A stretch of 64,000 nucleotides of DNA from Rubrivivax albus (GCF_004016515.1 NZ_SACT01000001.1:868001-932000); one strand, 5' to 3'. Positions 8,998 to 19,751 are shown, counted from the stretch's first letter. Notes: generated by a model not told the origin, from the sequence alone. Numbers and translations: made by a program.

Positions 8998-10236
8998 ATG
9001 TTCGAATACCAGCAGCCGGATGCCCGCGGGCATTTCGGCCCCTACGGCGGCACCTTCGTTGCCGAGACCCTGATCCACGCGCTCGACGAACTGAAGGCGC
9101 AGTGGGACATCGCCCGCGACGACCCGGAGTTCCAGGCCGAGTTCCGGCGTGAACTCAAGCACTTCGTCGGCCGGCCCAGCCCGGTCTACCACGCGGCGCG
9201 CCTGAGCCGTGAAGTCGGCGGCGCGCAGATCTACCTCAAGCGCGAAGACCTCAACCACACCGGCGCACACAAGGTCAACAACACCATCGGCCAGGCGCTG
9301 CTGGCGCGCCGCATGGGCAAGCCGCGGGTGATCGCCGAGACAGGCGCCGGCCAGCACGGCGTGGCCACTGCCACCGTCTGTGCGCGCTACGGCATGGAGT
9401 GCGTCGTCTACATGGGCGCCGAGGACGTCAAGCGCCAGAGCCCCAACGTCTACCGCATGCACCTGCTGGGCGCCAAGGTGGTGCCGGTGGAGAGCGGCAG
9501 CCGGACGCTGAAGGACGCGCTCAACGAGGCGCTGCGCGACTGGGTCACCAACGTCGAGAACACCTTCTACATCATCGGCACCGTGGCCGGCCCGCACCCC
9601 TACCCGGTGATGGTGCGCGACTTCCAGAGCGTGATCGGGCAGGAATGCCTGTGGCAGATGCCCGAACTCATCGGCCGCCAGCCCGACGCCGTGATCGCCT
9701 GCGTGGGCGGCGGCAGCAACGCGATGGGCATCTTCCACCCCTACATCCCGCACCAAGGTACGCGATTGATCGGCGTCGAGGCGGCCGGGCAGGGCCTGGA
9801 CACCGGCAAGCACGCGGCCAGCCTGTCGGCCGGCACACCCGGCGTGCTGCACGGCAACCGCACCTACCTGCTGCAGGACGCGGGTGGCCAGATCACGGAG
9901 ACGCACAGCATCTCCGCCGGCCTGGACTACCCGGGCGTCGGCCCGGAGCACGCCTTCCTGAAGGACATCGGCCGCGCCGAGTACGTGGGCATCACCGACG
10001 ACGAGGCGCTGGCGGCCTTCCACCGCCTGTGCCGTACCGAAGGCATCATCCCGGCGCTGGAGAGCAGCCACGCCGTGGCCTACGCGATGAAGCTGGCGGC
10101 CACGATGCGGCCGGACCAGCACCTGCTGGTGAACCTGTCGGGTCGGGGTGACAAGGACATCGGCACCGTGGCCGACCTGTCCGGCGCGGACTTCTACTGC
10201 CGGCCGTCGTGCCGGGGTCAGGCGGTGAAGCAATGA
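8998..10236 (+). CDS. trpB: tryptophan synthase beta chain
   Basis: TrpB condenses indole with serine using pyridoxal phosphate, receiving indole through a tunnel from TrpA. The 412-residue protein has the PLP lysine K92 in HTGAHKVNN, the ETGAGQHG loop and the PLP phosphate-binding CVGGGSNA. The ATG at 8998 starts the family-typical segment [16 protein letters not shown]. The stop overlaps the trpA start (ATGA), so the two subunits are probably made in equal amounts by coupling. Confidence 0.97.
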   Translation: MFEYQQPDARGHFGPYGGTFVAETLIHALDELKAQWDIARDDPEFQAEFRRELKHFVGRPSPVYHAARLSREVGGAQIYLKREDLNHTGAHKVNNTIGQALLARRMGKPRVIAETGAGQHGVATATVCARYGMECVVYMGAEDVKRQSPNVYRMHLLGAKVVPVESGSRTLKDALNEALRDWVTNVENTFYIIGTVAGPHPYPVMVRDFQSVIGQECLWQMPELIGRQPDAVIACVGGGSNAMGIFHPYIPHQGTRLIGVEAAGQGLDTGKHAASLSAGTPGVLHGNRTYLLQDAGGQITETHSISAGLDYPGVGPEHAFLKDIGRAEYVGITDDEALAAFHRLCRTEGIIPALESSHAVAYAMKLAATMRPDQHLLVNLSGRGDKDIGTVADLSGADFYCRPSCRGQAVKQ

Positions 10237-11033
10237 GCCGTATCAAGACCCGCCTGGATGCCCTTCAGGCCGCCGGCAGGAAGGCCCTGATTCCCTATGT
10301 GACCGCCGGTGACCCGTATGCCGACGCCACGCCGGAGATCATGCATGCGCTGGCCGACGGCGGCGCCGACGTGATCGAACTCGGCGTGCCCTTCAGCGAC
10401 CCGATGGCCGACGGCCCGGTGATCCAGAAGGCCAGCGAGCGCGCCCTGGCCCGCGGCATCAGCCTGGAGAAGGTGCTGGCCATGGTGCGCGCCTTCCGCC
10501 AGGACGATCACACCACCCCGGTGGTGCTGATGGGCTACGCCAACCCGGTGGAGCGCTACGGCGTCGACCGTTTCGTGGCCGACGCCCAGGCTGCCGGCGT
10601 CGACGGCGTGCTGATCGTGGACTATCCGCCAGAGGAGTGCGAGGCCTTCGCCGCTGCGCTCAAGGGCGCGGGGCTGGATCCGATCTTCCTGCTCGCGCCC
10701 ACGTCCACCGAGACCCGCATGGCCCAGGTCGGCCGCATCGCCAGCGGCTATGTGTACTATGTGTCGCTGAAAGGCGTGACCGGTGCCGGCCACCTGGACA
10801 CCGAGGCGGTGGCCGCGATGCTGCCGCGCATCCGCGCCCACGTGCCACTGCCGCTGGGCGTTGGCTTCGGCATCCGCGATGCCGCCACCGCGCAGGCGGT
10901 GGCGCGGGTGGCCGATGCGGTGGTGATCGGGTCGCGCCTGGTGCAGATCCTGGAAGCCCAGCCGCGCAACCGCGTGGCGGGCGAAGCCAAGGCGTTCATG
11001 GCGGAGATCCGTGCCGCCCTGGATGCCCCGTGA
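10233..11033 (+). CDS. trpA: tryptophan synthase alpha chain
   Basis: TrpA cleaves indole-3-glycerol phosphate to indole and glyceraldehyde 3-phosphate. The 266-residue barrel contains the catalytic glutamate and aspartate in [16 protein letters not shown] and the phosphate-binding GVGFGIRD segment. The ATG at 10233 overlaps the trpB stop by four bases and gives the typical start MSRI. The gap to accD is only 13 bases, and the trpFBA-accD arrangement is standard in betaproteobacteria. Confidence 0.96.
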   Translation: MSRIKTRLDALQAAGRKALIPYVTAGDPYADATPEIMHALADGGADVIELGVPFSDPMADGPVIQKASERALARGISLEKVLAMVRAFRQDDHTTPVVLMGYANPVERYGVDRFVADAQAAGVDGVLIVDYPPEECEAFAAALKGAGLDPIFLLAPTSTETRMAQVGRIASGYVYYVSLKGVTGAGHLDTEAVAAMLPRIRAHVPLPLGVGFGIRDAATAQAVARVADAVVIGSRLVQILEAQPRNRVAGEAKAFMAEIRAALDAP

Positions 11034-11046
11034 AGGAGAGACGACG

Positions 11047-11919
11047 ATGAGCTGGCTCGAAAAACTGCTGCCTCCGAAGATCCAGCCCACGGATCCCACC
11101 GAGCGCCGCACGGTGCCCGAGGGCCTGTGGATCAAGTGTCCGGCCTGCGAGACGGTGCTCTACAAGACCGACCTCGAGGGCAACCTTAACGTCTGCCCGA
11201 AGTGCAGCCACCACCACCGTATCGGTGCGCGAGCCCGGCTGGAAGCCTTCCTCGACGGTGAAGGCCGCTGGGAGATCGGCCAGGAGGTGCTGCCGGTCGA
11301 CGCGCTGAAGTTCAAGGACAGCAAGAAGTACCCCGAGCGGCTGAAGGCGGCGCTGGAATCCACCGGCGAGACCGATGCGCTGGTGGTCATGGGCGGCGCG
11401 GTGATGAGCGTGCCGGTCGTGGCCGCCTGTTTCGAGTTCGACTTCATGGGCGGCTCGATGGGCTCAGTGGTCGGTGAACGCTTCGTGCGCGGCGTCGAGG
11501 CGGCGGTGGAGCACAAGGTGCCTTTCGTCAGCTTCGCGGCCACCGGCGGCGCGCGCATGCAGGAGGGCCTGCTGAGCCTGCTGCAGATGGCCAAGACCAA
11601 TGCCGCGCTGACCCGGCTGGCCAAGGCGAAACTGCCCTACGTGAGCGTGCTCACCGACCCGACCATGGGTGGCGTCTCCGCCAGCTTCGCCTTCATGGGC
11701 GACATCGTCATCGCCGAGCCGCGCGCGCTGATCGGCTTCGCCGGCCCGCGGGTGATCGAGAACACCGTGCGCGAGAAGCTGCCCGAAGGCTTCCAGCGTG
11801 CGGAGTTCCTGCTGACCAAGGGCGCACTGGACATGATCGTCGACCGCCGCCAGCAGCGGCAGGTGATCGCCCGTTCGCTGGCCATGCTGCAGCGGCAGAG
11901 CGCCGACGCCGTGGCCTGA
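11047..11919 (+). CDS. accD: acetyl-CoA carboxylase carboxyltransferase subunit beta
   Basis: AccD forms the carboxyltransferase with AccA, moving carboxyl from biotin to acetyl-CoA to make malonyl-CoA for fatty acid synthesis. The 290-residue protein has the N-terminal zinc ribbon (C31, C34, C50, C53) and the crotonase-like fold with [15 protein letters not shown] and [28 protein letters not shown] stretch before the ATG at 11047 serves as ribosome-binding site. A strong hairpin follows the stop, which probably ends the trp-acc transcript. Confidence 0.97.
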   Translation: MSWLEKLLPPKIQPTDPTERRTVPEGLWIKCPACETVLYKTDLEGNLNVCPKCSHHHRIGARARLEAFLDGEGRWEIGQEVLPVDALKFKDSKKYPERLKAALESTGETDALVVMGGAVMSVPVVAACFEFDFMGGSMGSVVGERFVRGVEAAVEHKVPFVSFAATGGARMQEGLLSLLQMAKTNAALTRLAKAKLPYVSVLTDPTMGGVSASFAFMGDIVIAEPRALIGFAGPRVIENTVREKLPEGFQRAEFLLTKGALDMIVDRRQQRQVIARSLAMLQRQSADAVA

Positions 11920-11938
11920 CCGCCTTCCGAACCCGAAA

Positions 11939-11970
11939 GAACCGGGCCCGCGTGGCCCGGTTCCTGTTTC
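11939..11970 (+). terminator. rho-independent terminator after accD
   Basis: GAACCGGGCC (11939-11948) and GGCCCGGTTC (11954-11963) form a perfect 10-bp stem with loop CGCGT, followed by CTGTTTC. An upstream ATG for folC at 11952 lies inside this hairpin, which favours the later folC start at 11982. Confidence 0.7.
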
Positions 11971-11981
11971 CGCTGTTTCCC

Positions 11982-13382
11982 ATGAGCACGCCACAGACCC
12001 TGGCCGACTGGCTCGCCCACTGCGAGCGCCTGCACCCGAAGACCATCGACATGGGCCTGGCCCGCGTCGCCGCCGTGCGCGACCGCCTGGGCCTGCGCTT
12101 CGACGTGCCGGTGATCACCGTGGCCGGCACCAACGGCAAGGGCTCCACCTGCGCGATGATCGAGTCCATCGCGCGCCAGGCCGGCTACCGCACCGGCCTG
12201 TACATCAAGCCGCACCTGGTGCACTTCGAGGAGCGTTGCCGGATCCATGGCGAACCGGTGGCCGCCGAGGCGCTGGTGCCGCACTTCGCTGCGGTGGAGG
12301 CGGCGCGCGGCGACACAACACTGACCTACTTCGAGTTCACCACGCTGGCCATCGCCCGCTGCCTGAGCCGGGCGGACCTGGACCTCGTGATCCTGGAGGT
12401 GGGCCTGGGCGGCCGGCTCGACGCCGTCAACGCCTTCGATGCCGACGCGGTGGTGATCACCTCGGTGGACATCGACCACGTGGAATACTTGGGGCCGGAC
12501 CGCGAGGCCATCGGCCGCGAGAAGGCGCACGTGATGCGGCCCGGCCGACCGGCCATCGTGGCCGACCCCGTGCCGCCGGCCAGCGTGCTGGCCCACGGCG
12601 AACAGATCGGTGCCGACCTCTGGCTCGTCGGCCGCGACTTCCTGCACGACGGCGACCGCCAGCAGTGGCGCTGGGCCAGCCAGCATGGCGGCAGCAGCCG
12701 GCGCTACCACGGCCTGGCCTACCCGGCGCTGCGCGGCGCGAACCAGTTGCTCAACGCCGCTGGCGCCATTGCGGTGCTGGAGTCGCTGCGCGACCGGCTG
12801 CCGGTGACGGCCCAGGCGGTGCGCACCGGGCTGGCGCTGGTCGAGCTGCCGGGCCGCTTCCAGATCGTGCCCGGCCAGCCCACGCTGGTGCTGGACGTGG
12901 CGCACAACGCGCAGTCGGTGGGCGCGCTGGTGAGCAACCTCGATGCCATGGGCTTCTACCCGCGCACGCATGCCGTCTTCGGCGCCATGCAGGACAAGGA
13001 CCTGGCAGCCATCGTGGCGCGCATGCAGCCGCTGGTGGACCACTGGCACGTGTGTGACCTGCCCCCGGCTCGGGCCGCCAAGGCCAGCGACCTTGCCGCC
13101 TTGCTGGTGCCCCTGACCGCAGGTCGGGAAGGCGGTGTCAGCACCCATGCCGACCCGGCCGCGGCGCTGCGTGCGGCGGCAGCGGGGGCCGACCCGGCTG
13201 ATAGAATCGTGGTCTTCGGTTCGTTCTACACCGTGGGGGGCGTGATCGAAGCCGGGCTGCCGCGATTCCCTGCCGCTTCTCTGGCCCCGGCTGCCGCCAC
13301 CCCACCCGTCGCCCCCTCCGCCGCGCATGCCCTGGCCGACCCTGTTCCGCCGCAAGACGCCCACCGCGGCACCGAGTCCTGA
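11982..13382 (+). CDS. folC: bifunctional folylpolyglutamate/dihydrofolate synthase
   Basis: FolC adds glutamate to dihydropteroate and tetrahydrofolates, an ATP-dependent Mur-ligase-type reaction. The 466-residue protein has the P-loop AGTNGKGST at residues 48-56, the VGLGGRLDAVN segment and the DVAHNAQSV motif in the C-terminal ligase domain. I chose the ATG at 11982 because an in-frame ATG 30 bases earlier is within the accD terminator. The 3' end overlaps dedD by 56 bases in another frame. A TAGAAT box near 13201 inside the gene could serve dedD. Confidence 0.93.
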   Translation: MSTPQTLADWLAHCERLHPKTIDMGLARVAAVRDRLGLRFDVPVITVAGTNGKGSTCAMIESIARQAGYRTGLYIKPHLVHFEERCRIHGEPVAAEALVPHFAAVEAARGDTTLTYFEFTTLAIARCLSRADLDLVILEVGLGGRLDAVNAFDADAVVITSVDIDHVEYLGPDREAIGREKAHVMRPGRPAIVADPVPPASVLAHGEQIGADLWLVGRDFLHDGDRQQWRWASQHGGSSRRYHGLAYPALRGANQLLNAAGAIAVLESLRDRLPVTAQAVRTGLALVELPGRFQIVPGQPTLVLDVAHNAQSVGALVSNLDAMGFYPRTHAVFGAMQDKDLAAIVARMQPLVDHWHVCDLPPARAAKASDLAALLVPLTAGREGGVSTHADPAAALRAAAAGADPADRIVVFGSFYTVGGVIEAGLPRFPAASLAPAAATPPVAPSAAHALADPVPPQDAHRGTES

Positions 13383-14082
13383 GCCTTCGGCGGTGGGTGC
13401 ACCGGCAGTGGTGGCGCAGGCCCGTACGCGGGCGCGGCGACGCCTGATCGGTGCCGTGGTGCTGCTGGGCATCGGCGTCATCGCCTTTCCGCTGCTGTTC
13501 GAGACCGAGCCGCGGCCGATTCCGGTGGACCTGCCCATCGTGATCCCGCCAAAGGATGGCGCGCCGCCGTTGGCCATGCCGGCACCGGCGTCCGCCCCGC
13601 CAGTGACCGCGGCGCCCATGCCGGCTCCGGCACCTGCACCAGCGCCGGTGGAAGAGGTCATCGAGGCACCGGCGCCGCGCACGGCGGAGGCGCCAACGCC
13701 GGCCGCGAAGGATCCCGTGCCGGCGCCGTCCGCGCGTCCGGAATCGCCCACCGCCAGGGCGGCAGAAAAGCCGACGCCGCCGCCAGCGGTCAAGCGAGAC
13801 GACGGCCAGCGTGCCCAGGCTCTGCTGGAAGGCAAGGCGGCGGCACCCGCCACGGCGCGTTATGTGGTGCAGATCGGCGCGTTCGCGTCCGAGGCCACGG
13901 TGCGCGAGGTGCGTGGCAAGGCGCAGAAGGCCGGCGTGAGCACCTTCACGCAGGCCGTCACGGTGTCCAGCGGCCAGGTCACGCGCGTGCGCGTGGGGCC
14001 GTTCGCCACGCGTGCGGACGCCGATGCCGCGGCGGCCAGGCTGCGCAAGGCCGACCTGCCGGCCACCGTCGTCAAACTCTGA
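13327..14082 (+). CDS. dedD: SPOR-domain cell-division protein (DedD-like)
   Basis: SPOR proteins bind denuded septal peptidoglycan during cytokinesis. This 251-residue product is a bitopic inner-membrane protein: short cytoplasmic N terminus, one membrane helix at about residues 40-58 after an RTRARRR positive patch, a long Pro/Ala-rich periplasmic linker, and a SPOR domain from about residue 178 (YVVQIGAFASEA) to the end. It overlaps folC by 56 bases and its TGA shares a base with the cvpA ATG (TGATG). The folC-dedD-cvpA-purF order matches enterobacteria and betaproteobacteria. Confidence 0.88.
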   Translation: MPWPTLFRRKTPTAAPSPEPSAVGAPAVVAQARTRARRRLIGAVVLLGIGVIAFPLLFETEPRPIPVDLPIVIPPKDGAPPLAMPAPASAPPVTAAPMPAPAPAPAPVEEVIEAPAPRTAEAPTPAAKDPVPAPSARPESPTARAAEKPTPPPAVKRDDGQRAQALLEGKAAAPATARYVVQIGAFASEATVREVRGKAQKAGVSTFTQAVTVSSGQVTRVRVGPFATRADADAAAARLRKADLPATVVKL

Positions 14083-14579
14083 TGGCCGAGATCGGCATCA
14101 TCGACTGGGCCATGCTGGCCGTGCTGGCCGTGTCCGTGCTGCTCGGCCTGTGGCGCGGGCTGCTGCTGGAGGTGGCCATGCTGGTGGGCTGGGTGGTGGC
14201 CTACTTCGTGGCGCAATGGTTCGCCGCCGACCTGGCGCCGCACCTGCCGGTGGGCACGCCAGGCTCCGGCGCCAACCGCGCCGCGGCCTTCGCCGTCGTC
14301 TTCGTGCTCGCCCTCATCGTCTGGGGCCTGGGCGCCAAGCTCGTCCGCATGCTGGTGCATGCCACGCCGCTGTCCATCGTCGACCGCATCGGTGGCGCCG
14401 CCTTCGGTGTGCTGCGCGGCGGCGTCGTCCTGATCGCCGTGGCCACGCTGGTGGCGCTGACGCCGGCGGCGCAGTCGCCGCTGTGGCAGAGTTCCACCGG
14501 GGCACGCTGGACCACGGCCACCATCGCCTTCATCAAACCGCTGCTGCCGCACGACCTGCGGCAGTGGCTGCCGGAGTAG
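14082..14579 (+). CDS. cvpA: CvpA family inner-membrane protein
   Basis: CvpA is a multi-pass inner-membrane protein, first tied to colicin V production and conserved next to purF; its biochemical role is not settled. The 165-residue protein shows about four hydrophobic segments, with the family-like start IDWAMLAVLAVSVLLGLWRG and a conserved LSIVDRIGGAAFGVLRG region before the last segment. It begins on the last base of the dedD stop and ends 8 bases before purF. Confidence 0.93.
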   Translation: MAEIGIIDWAMLAVLAVSVLLGLWRGLLLEVAMLVGWVVAYFVAQWFAADLAPHLPVGTPGSGANRAAAFAVVFVLALIVWGLGAKLVRMLVHATPLSIVDRIGGAAFGVLRGGVVLIAVATLVALTPAAQSPLWQSSTGARWTTATIAFIKPLLPHDLRQWLPE

Positions 14580-14587
14580 CACCCATC

Positions 14588-16114
14588 ATGTGCGGCATTG
14601 TCGGTGTCATTTCCAAACAGCCCGTCAACCAGCTGATCTACGACGCGCTTCTGCTGCTTCAGCACCGCGGCCAGGACGCGGCGGGCATCGTCACCATGCA
14701 GGGCACCAAGTGCTTCATGCACAAGGCGCGCGGCATGGTGCGCGACGTCTTCCGCACGCGCAACATGCGCGCGCTGCCGGGCACCGTGGGCCTGGGCCAG
14801 GTGCGCTACCCCACCGCCGGCAACGCCTACAGCGAGGAGGAGGCGCAGCCCTTCTACGTCAACGCGCCGTTCGGCATCGTGCTGGTGCACAACGGCAACC
14901 TGACCAACGCGCCGGCGCTCAAGCAGCAGCTGTTCGACATCGACCGCCGCCACATCAACACCGAGAGCGACACCGAGGTGCTGATCAACGTGCTGGCGCA
15001 CGAGCTGGAGCTGGCCGCGCGCGACCTGCCGCTGTCCCCCGACGAGATCTTCCGTGCCGTGGCCGGCGTGCACCGGCGCATCAAGGGCTCGTACGCCGTG
15101 ATCGCGCTGATCGCCGGCCACGGCCTGCTGGCCTTCCGCGATCCCTTCGGCATTCGCCCGCTGTGCCTGAGTGCCGGCATCGGTGCCGACGGCGAGCGCG
15201 AGGTCATGGTGGCCAGCGAGACGGTGGCGCTGGAAGGCACGGGGCACCGGGTGCTGCGCGACGTGGCGCCGGGCGAGGCGGTGTTCATCGACCTCGATGG
15301 CCGCGTGCACACCCGCCAGTGCGCCGAAATGCCCCAGCACTGGCCCTGCATGTTCGAGTACGTGTACCTGGCGCGGCCCGATTCCGTGATGGACGGCATC
15401 TCGGTCTACCAAGCGCGGCTGGCCATGGGCGAGACCTTGGCGCAGCGCGTGATCTCCACCATGCCGCCGAGCCAGATCGACGTCGTCATCCCCATCCCCG
15501 AGAGCAGCCGGCCGAGCGCGATGCAGCTGGCGCAGAAGATCGGCAAGCCCTACCGCGAAGGCTTCGTGAAGAACCGCTACGTCGGCCGCACCTTCATCAT
15601 GCCGGGGCAGTCGGTGCGCAAGAAGAGCGTGCGCCAGAAGCTCAACGCCATCGGCCTGGAGTTCAAGGGCCGCAACGTGCTGCTGGTGGACGACTCCATT
15701 GTGCGCGGCAACACCAGCCGAGAGATCGTGCAGATGGCGCGCGAGGCCGGTGCGAACAAGGTCTACATGGCCTCGGCCGCGCCGCCGGTGCGTTTCCCGA
15801 ACGTCTACGGCATCGACATGCCCACGCGCGAGGAACTGATCGCCCATGGCCGCACGCTCGAGGAGATCCGCGAGTACATCGGCGCCGACGCGTTGATCTA
15901 CCAGGACGTGGACGCGATGAAGCGCGTGGTCAAGGCGCTGAACCCGAAGATCGACGGCTTCGAAGCCTCCTGTTTCGACGGCCACTACGTCACCGGCGAC
16001 ATCAGCGCTGCCGACTTCGGCGCGATGGAAGCGCAGCGCCGTGCGCAGCCGGAAGAGGAAGAGGGCCCGGCGCGAACGCGCCTGGCGCTGCAGTCGGAAG
16101 AGGACGGACGGTGA
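14588..16114 (+). CDS. purF: amidophosphoribosyltransferase
   Basis: PurF makes phosphoribosylamine from PRPP and glutamine, the first step of purine synthesis. The 508-residue protein begins MCGIVGV, so Cys2 becomes the N-terminal glutaminase nucleophile after Met removal. The PRPP-binding loop [14 protein letters not shown] and the [12 protein letters not shown] segment mark the C-terminal transferase domain. The longer upstream open frame was rejected because the nucleophile must be N-terminal. The stop overlaps the GTG start of metZ. Confidence 0.97.
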   Translation: MCGIVGVISKQPVNQLIYDALLLLQHRGQDAAGIVTMQGTKCFMHKARGMVRDVFRTRNMRALPGTVGLGQVRYPTAGNAYSEEEAQPFYVNAPFGIVLVHNGNLTNAPALKQQLFDIDRRHINTESDTEVLINVLAHELELAARDLPLSPDEIFRAVAGVHRRIKGSYAVIALIAGHGLLAFRDPFGIRPLCLSAGIGADGEREVMVASETVALEGTGHRVLRDVAPGEAVFIDLDGRVHTRQCAEMPQHWPCMFEYVYLARPDSVMDGISVYQARLAMGETLAQRVISTMPPSQIDVVIPIPESSRPSAMQLAQKIGKPYREGFVKNRYVGRTFIMPGQSVRKKSVRQKLNAIGLEFKGRNVLLVDDSIVRGNTSREIVQMAREAGANKVYMASAAPPVRFPNVYGIDMPTREELIAHGRTLEEIREYIGADALIYQDVDAMKRVVKALNPKIDGFEASCFDGHYVTGDISAADFGAMEAQRRAQPEEEEGPARTRLALQSEEDGR

Positions 16115-17319
16115 GCATTCCCCGCCCCGACCTGCCGAGCGACCTGCGCCTGGAGACGCTGGCCATACGCGAAGGCCTGCCGCCGTCGCCTTACGGCGAG
16201 AACTCCGAAGCGCTGTACCTGACCAGCTGCTTCACGCACCCGGATGCCGCCACGGCGGCGAAGCGCTTCGCCGACGAGGAGGAGGCCTTCGTCTACAGCC
16301 GCTTCTCCAACCCCAGCGTCACCATCATGGAGCGCCGCCTGGCGGCGCTGGAAGGCACCGAGGACTGCATTGGCACCGCCAGCGGCATGGGCGCCATCCT
16401 GCTGCTGGTGTTGGGGCTGCTGAAGGCGGGCGACCACGTGGTCTGCTCGCGCAGCGTGTTCGGCTCGACGATCAAGCTGCTGGCGGGCGAATTCGGCAAG
16501 TTCGGCGTCGAGACCAGCTTCGTCAGCCAGACCGACGTGGTCGAGTGGAAAGCCGCGATGCGGCAGAACACCAAGCTGCTGTTCGCCGAGACGCCGACCA
16601 ACCCGCTGACGGATGTCTGCGATATCCAGGCGCTGGCCGACATCGCGCACGACGGCGGTGCGCTGCTGGTGGTGGACAACTGCCTGTGCTCGCCGGCGCT
16701 GCAGCAGCCGGTCAAGTTTGGCGCCGACGTGGTCATGCACTCCGGCACCAAGTTCCTCGACGGGCAGGGCCGCGTCACGGCGGGCGCGCTGTGCGCTTCG
16801 ACGTCGCTGGTGCGCGGCAAGTTCTTCCCGGTGATGCGAAGTGCCGGCATCAGCCTGTCGCCCTTCAACGCCTGGGTCGTGGCCAAGGGGCTGGAAACGC
16901 TGTCGGTTCGCGTGCTGGCGCAGAGCGCGCAGGCGCTGGAGCTGGCCCGCTGGCTGGAGGCACATCCTGCCGTGGCCCGCGTGTACCACCCGGGCCTGGC
17001 GTCGCATCCGCAGCATGCGCTCGCCATGCGCCAGCAGAACGGCCATGGCGGCGCAGTGCTGTCCTTCGACGTGAAGGGCGGGCGCGAGCAGGCCTTCGCC
17101 GTCATCGACGCCACCCGCGTCTGCAGCATCGCCGCCAACTTCGGCGACGTGCGCAGCATCATCACCCACCCGGCCAGCACCACGCACGGCCGCCTCAGCG
17201 AGGACCAGCGCGCGGCGGCCGGCATCACCCAGGCCATGATCCGCCTGGGCGTGGGGCTGGAGCACCTGGACGACCTGAAGGCCGACCTCGCGCGCGGCCT
17301 GGACAAGCTTTCCGCATGA
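16111..17319 (+). CDS. metZ: O-succinylhomoserine sulfhydrylase
   Basis: MetZ uses PLP to form homocysteine from O-succinylhomoserine and sulfide, the direct-sulfhydrylation route to methionine. The 402-residue Cys/Met-metabolism enzyme has the PLP lysine K214 in [11 protein letters not shown], the YSRFSNPS segment and the ASGMGAI phosphate-binding loop. The GTG start at 16111 overlaps the purF TGA (GTGA), and the stop overlaps the gltX ATG (ATGA). Distinguishing it from O-acetylhomoserine enzymes rests on the conserved purF-metZ synteny and on overall sequence style. Confidence 0.92.
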   Translation: MSIPRPDLPSDLRLETLAIREGLPPSPYGENSEALYLTSCFTHPDAATAAKRFADEEEAFVYSRFSNPSVTIMERRLAALEGTEDCIGTASGMGAILLLVLGLLKAGDHVVCSRSVFGSTIKLLAGEFGKFGVETSFVSQTDVVEWKAAMRQNTKLLFAETPTNPLTDVCDIQALADIAHDGGALLVVDNCLCSPALQQPVKFGADVVMHSGTKFLDGQGRVTAGALCASTSLVRGKFFPVMRSAGISLSPFNAWVVAKGLETLSVRVLAQSAQALELARWLEAHPAVARVYHPGLASHPQHALAMRQQNGHGGAVLSFDVKGGREQAFAVIDATRVCSIAANFGDVRSIITHPASTTHGRLSEDQRAAAGITQAMIRLGVGLEHLDDLKADLARGLDKLSA

Positions 17320-18731
17320 GTTCCGACAAGAAGATCCGCACCCGCATTGCCCCGTCGCCCACCGGCTTCCTGCACCTGGGCACGGCGCGCACCGCGCTGT
17401 TCTGCTGGGCTTTCGCCCGCCACCACGGCGGCGAATTCATCCTGCGCATCGAGGACACCGACGTCGCCCGTTCCACGCAGGAGGCGGTGGACCAGATCGT
17501 CGCCGCGATGGACTGGCTGGAGCTGCGCTACGACGAAGGGCCCTACTACCAGATGCAGCGCATCGAGCGCTACCGCGAGGTGATCGCGCGCATGCTGGAC
17601 GAAGGCACCGCCTACCGCTGCTGGGCCACGCCTGAGGAACTCGACGCGATGCGCGAGGCGCAGCGTGCGCGCGGCGAGAACCCGCGCTACGACGGCCGCT
17701 GGCGGCCGGAGCCGGGCAAGGTGCTGCCCACCCCGCCGGCGCACGCGCCGGTGATCCGCTTCCGCAACCCGACCGAGGGCGGTGTCAGCTGGGACGACCG
17801 CTGCAAGGGCACGATCACGATCAGCAACGCGGAACTCGACGACCTGATCATCGCCCGGGCGGACGCGACGACGCCGGACGGCATCGGCACGCCAACCTAC
17901 AACTTCTGCGTCGTGGTCGACGACCTGGACATGCGCATCACGCACGTGATCCGCGGTGACGACCACGTGAACAACACGCCGCGTCAGATCAACATCCTGC
18001 GTGCGCTCGGCGGCGAGGTGCCGGTCTACGCTCACGTGCCGATGATCCTGGGGCCGGACGGCGACAAGCTCAGCAAGCGCCACGGCGCCGTCAGCGTGCT
18101 GCAGTACCGGGACGACGGCTACCTGCCCGAGGCGATGCTGAACTACCTGGCCCGACTGGGCTGGAGCCATGGCGACGACGAACTCTTCTCGCGCGAGCAG
18201 CTGGTGCAGTGGTTTGACGGTGCGCACCTGAGCAAGAGCGCGGCACAGTGGGATGCGGCCAAGCTGCAGTGGGTCAACGCCCACTACATCAAGCAGGCCG
18301 ACGACACGCGGCTGGCGGCTCTGCTGCAGCCGCTGCTGGCGGCACGTGGCCAGGCCATCGATGCGGCGCGTCTGGTCGCCATGTGCGCGTTGTTCAAGGA
18401 CCGCTGTGCCACGCTGGTGGAACTGGCGGACTGGCTGGGCATGTATGCCGCGCCGGCGGTGCCGTCGGAGGCCGACCTCGCGCAGCACGTGCCGGTGACG
18501 GTGCGCCCGGCGCTCAAGGCGCTTCGCGACCGGCTGGCCGCGTGTGCCTGGGACAAGGCCGCCATCGCCGCCGAGATGAAGGCCGTGCTCGGCGAGTTCG
18601 GTCTCAAGATGCCTCAACTGGCGCCGGCCGTGCGCGTGCTGGTGTGCGGCCGTGCACAGACGCCGTCGATCGACGCCGTGCTGGCCCTCTTCGAACGTGA
18701 CGAGGTGCTGCACCGCTTGCAGTCGGTCTGA
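17316..18731 (+). CDS. gltX: glutamyl-tRNA synthetase
   Basis: GltX charges tRNA-Glu with glutamate. The 471-residue class I synthetase has the HIGH-like signature in [18 protein letters not shown] near the N terminus, the RIEDTD motif, and the KMSKS-like [10 protein letters not shown]. The ATG at 17316 overlaps the metZ stop. A tRNA-Glu gene lies less than 200 bases downstream, a fitting neighbour. The tRNA promoter -35 candidate overlaps the end of this gene. Confidence 0.97.
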   Translation: MSSDKKIRTRIAPSPTGFLHLGTARTALFCWAFARHHGGEFILRIEDTDVARSTQEAVDQIVAAMDWLELRYDEGPYYQMQRIERYREVIARMLDEGTAYRCWATPEELDAMREAQRARGENPRYDGRWRPEPGKVLPTPPAHAPVIRFRNPTEGGVSWDDRCKGTITISNAELDDLIIARADATTPDGIGTPTYNFCVVVDDLDMRITHVIRGDDHVNNTPRQINILRALGGEVPVYAHVPMILGPDGDKLSKRHGAVSVLQYRDDGYLPEAMLNYLARLGWSHGDDELFSREQLVQWFDGAHLSKSAAQWDAAKLQWVNAHYIKQADDTRLAALLQPLLAARGQAIDAARLVAMCALFKDRCATLVELADWLGMYAAPAVPSEADLAQHVPVTVRPALKALRDRLAACAWDKAAIAAEMKAVLGEFGLKMPQLAPAVRVLVCGRAQTPSIDAVLALFERDEVLHRLQSV

Positions 18732-18747
18732 GATCCTGTGCTATAGT
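18717..18747 (+). promoter_or_regulatory. promoter of the tRNA-Ala/Glu/Asp cluster
   Basis: TATAGT (18742-18747) preceded by TG plus one base forms an extended -10 element (TGCTATAGT). A TTGCAG at 18717-18722, 19 bases upstream, is a weak -35. The same GTGCTATAGTC core stands before the tRNA-Arg gene at 62535-62543, which supports its being a real stable-RNA promoter. Confidence 0.6.
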
Positions 18748-18808
18748 CATGGACTCGCTTGAACAGCGCCGGGTTTGAAGCAGTGTGACAGCCGCTTCAG
18801 CAGGTTCC

Positions 18809-18884
<76 letters not shown>

Positions 18885-18917
18885 CTCAAGCGTTGTTCAG
18901 TGCGAAGTCGGTTCTTT

Positions 18918-18993
18918 GTCCCGTTCGTCTAGAGGCCTAGGACACTACCCTTTCACGGTAGTTACAGGGGTTCGAATCCCCTACGGGATGCCA
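18918..18993 (+). tRNA. tRNA-Glu (TTC)
   Basis: The sequence begins GTCCCGTTCGTCTAGAGG and ends CGGGATGCCA with encoded CCA; the acceptor stem is GTCCCGT/ACGGGAT. The anticodon stem TACCC... closes a loop with anticodon TTC. It is second in the tRNA cluster and decodes GAA/GAG, near the gltX synthetase gene. Confidence 0.97.
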
Positions 18994-19050
18994 AGTCAGG
19001 CGGCACTTGGCGGCAGACCGCAAGGTCTGACGTGAAGACGCCACCGCTGC

Positions 19051-19127
19051 GGAGCGGTAGTTCAGTTGGTTAGAATACCGGCCTGTCACGCCGGGGGTCG
19101 CGGGTTCGAGCCCCGTCCGCTCCGCCA
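19051..19127 (+). tRNA. tRNA-Asp (GTC)
   Basis: Seventy-seven bases from GGAGCGGTAGTTCAG to CCGCTCCGCCA form a cloverleaf with acceptor GGAGCGG/CCGCTCC and encoded CCA. The anticodon loop CTGTCAC carries GTC. It is the last of the cluster and is followed 10 bases later by a terminator. Confidence 0.97.
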
Positions 19128-19137
19128 AATCTGCAGC

Positions 19138-19175
19138 AACGCCCGCGCCCTTCCCGGCGCGGGCGTTTCTCTTTG
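19138..19175 (+). terminator. rho-independent terminator of the tRNA cluster
   Basis: AACGCCCGCGCC (19138-19149) and GGCGCGGGCGTT (19156-19167) form a 12-bp stem with loop CTTCCC, followed by TCTCTTT. It ends the tRNA transcript before the CYTH gene. Confidence 0.85.
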
Positions 19176-19217
19176 TGCGGCCCCATCCGTCCGGGCCGTC
19201 GGTGCACGGAGGCACGC

Positions 19218-19751
19218 ATGGCCCGCAACGTCGAGATCAAGGCCTGCCTGCCGCAGCAGGCCGCGGCCGCTGTGACCGAACGCGCGCTCGCACTGGCCTC
19301 CGCCCCACTGCAGCACCTGTCGCAGGACGATGCCTTCTACGCATGTGCCCAGGGCCGGTTGAAGCTGCGCCGGTTTGCCGACGGCACGGCCGAGCTGATT
19401 GCCTACGAACGCCCGGACAGTGCGGGCCCGAAGACCTCGTCCTACGTCCGCACGCCGGTGAGCGACGCCGAGGGCCTGCACGCCGCGCTGACCGCCGCCT
19501 GCGGCCTGATCGGCTGCGTGCGCAAGCAGCGGACCGTGGTGATGGTCGGCCGCACGCGGATCCACCTCGACGACGTCGAAGGCCTGGGCGCATTCCTGGA
19601 ACTGGAAGTGGTGCTACGCAACGACGAGCCCGCCTGCGACGGCATCGACGAGGCCGAGGCGCTGATGACACGCCTGGGCGTGCAGCCGCAGTGGCTGGTC
19701 GAGGGCGCGTACCTGGACCTGCTGGCATCAGGGGCAGGCCCGGGCCAGTAG
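19218..19751 (+). CDS. CYTH-domain (class IV cyclase/triphosphatase-like) protein
   Basis: CYTH proteins fold into a metal-dependent triphosphate tunnel; bacterial members hydrolyse thiamine triphosphate or tripolyphosphate or, rarely, make cAMP. The 177-residue product begins MARNVEIKACL, matching the N-terminal acidic-basic strand, and carries further charged strands: LKLRRF, AELIAYERP, VRKQRTVVMVGRTRIHLDDVEGLGAFLELE. Those Arg/Lys and Glu residues would line the tunnel. An AUG at 19218 with GGAGG before it is preferred over an earlier in-frame start inside the terminator region. The substrate cannot be inferred from sequence alone. Confidence 0.8.
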   Translation: MARNVEIKACLPQQAAAAVTERALALASAPLQHLSQDDAFYACAQGRLKLRRFADGTAELIAYERPDSAGPKTSSYVRTPVSDAEGLHAALTAACGLIGCVRKQRTVVMVGRTRIHLDDVEGLGAFLELEVVLRNDEPACDGIDEAEALMTRLGVQPQWLVEGAYLDLLASGAGPGQ

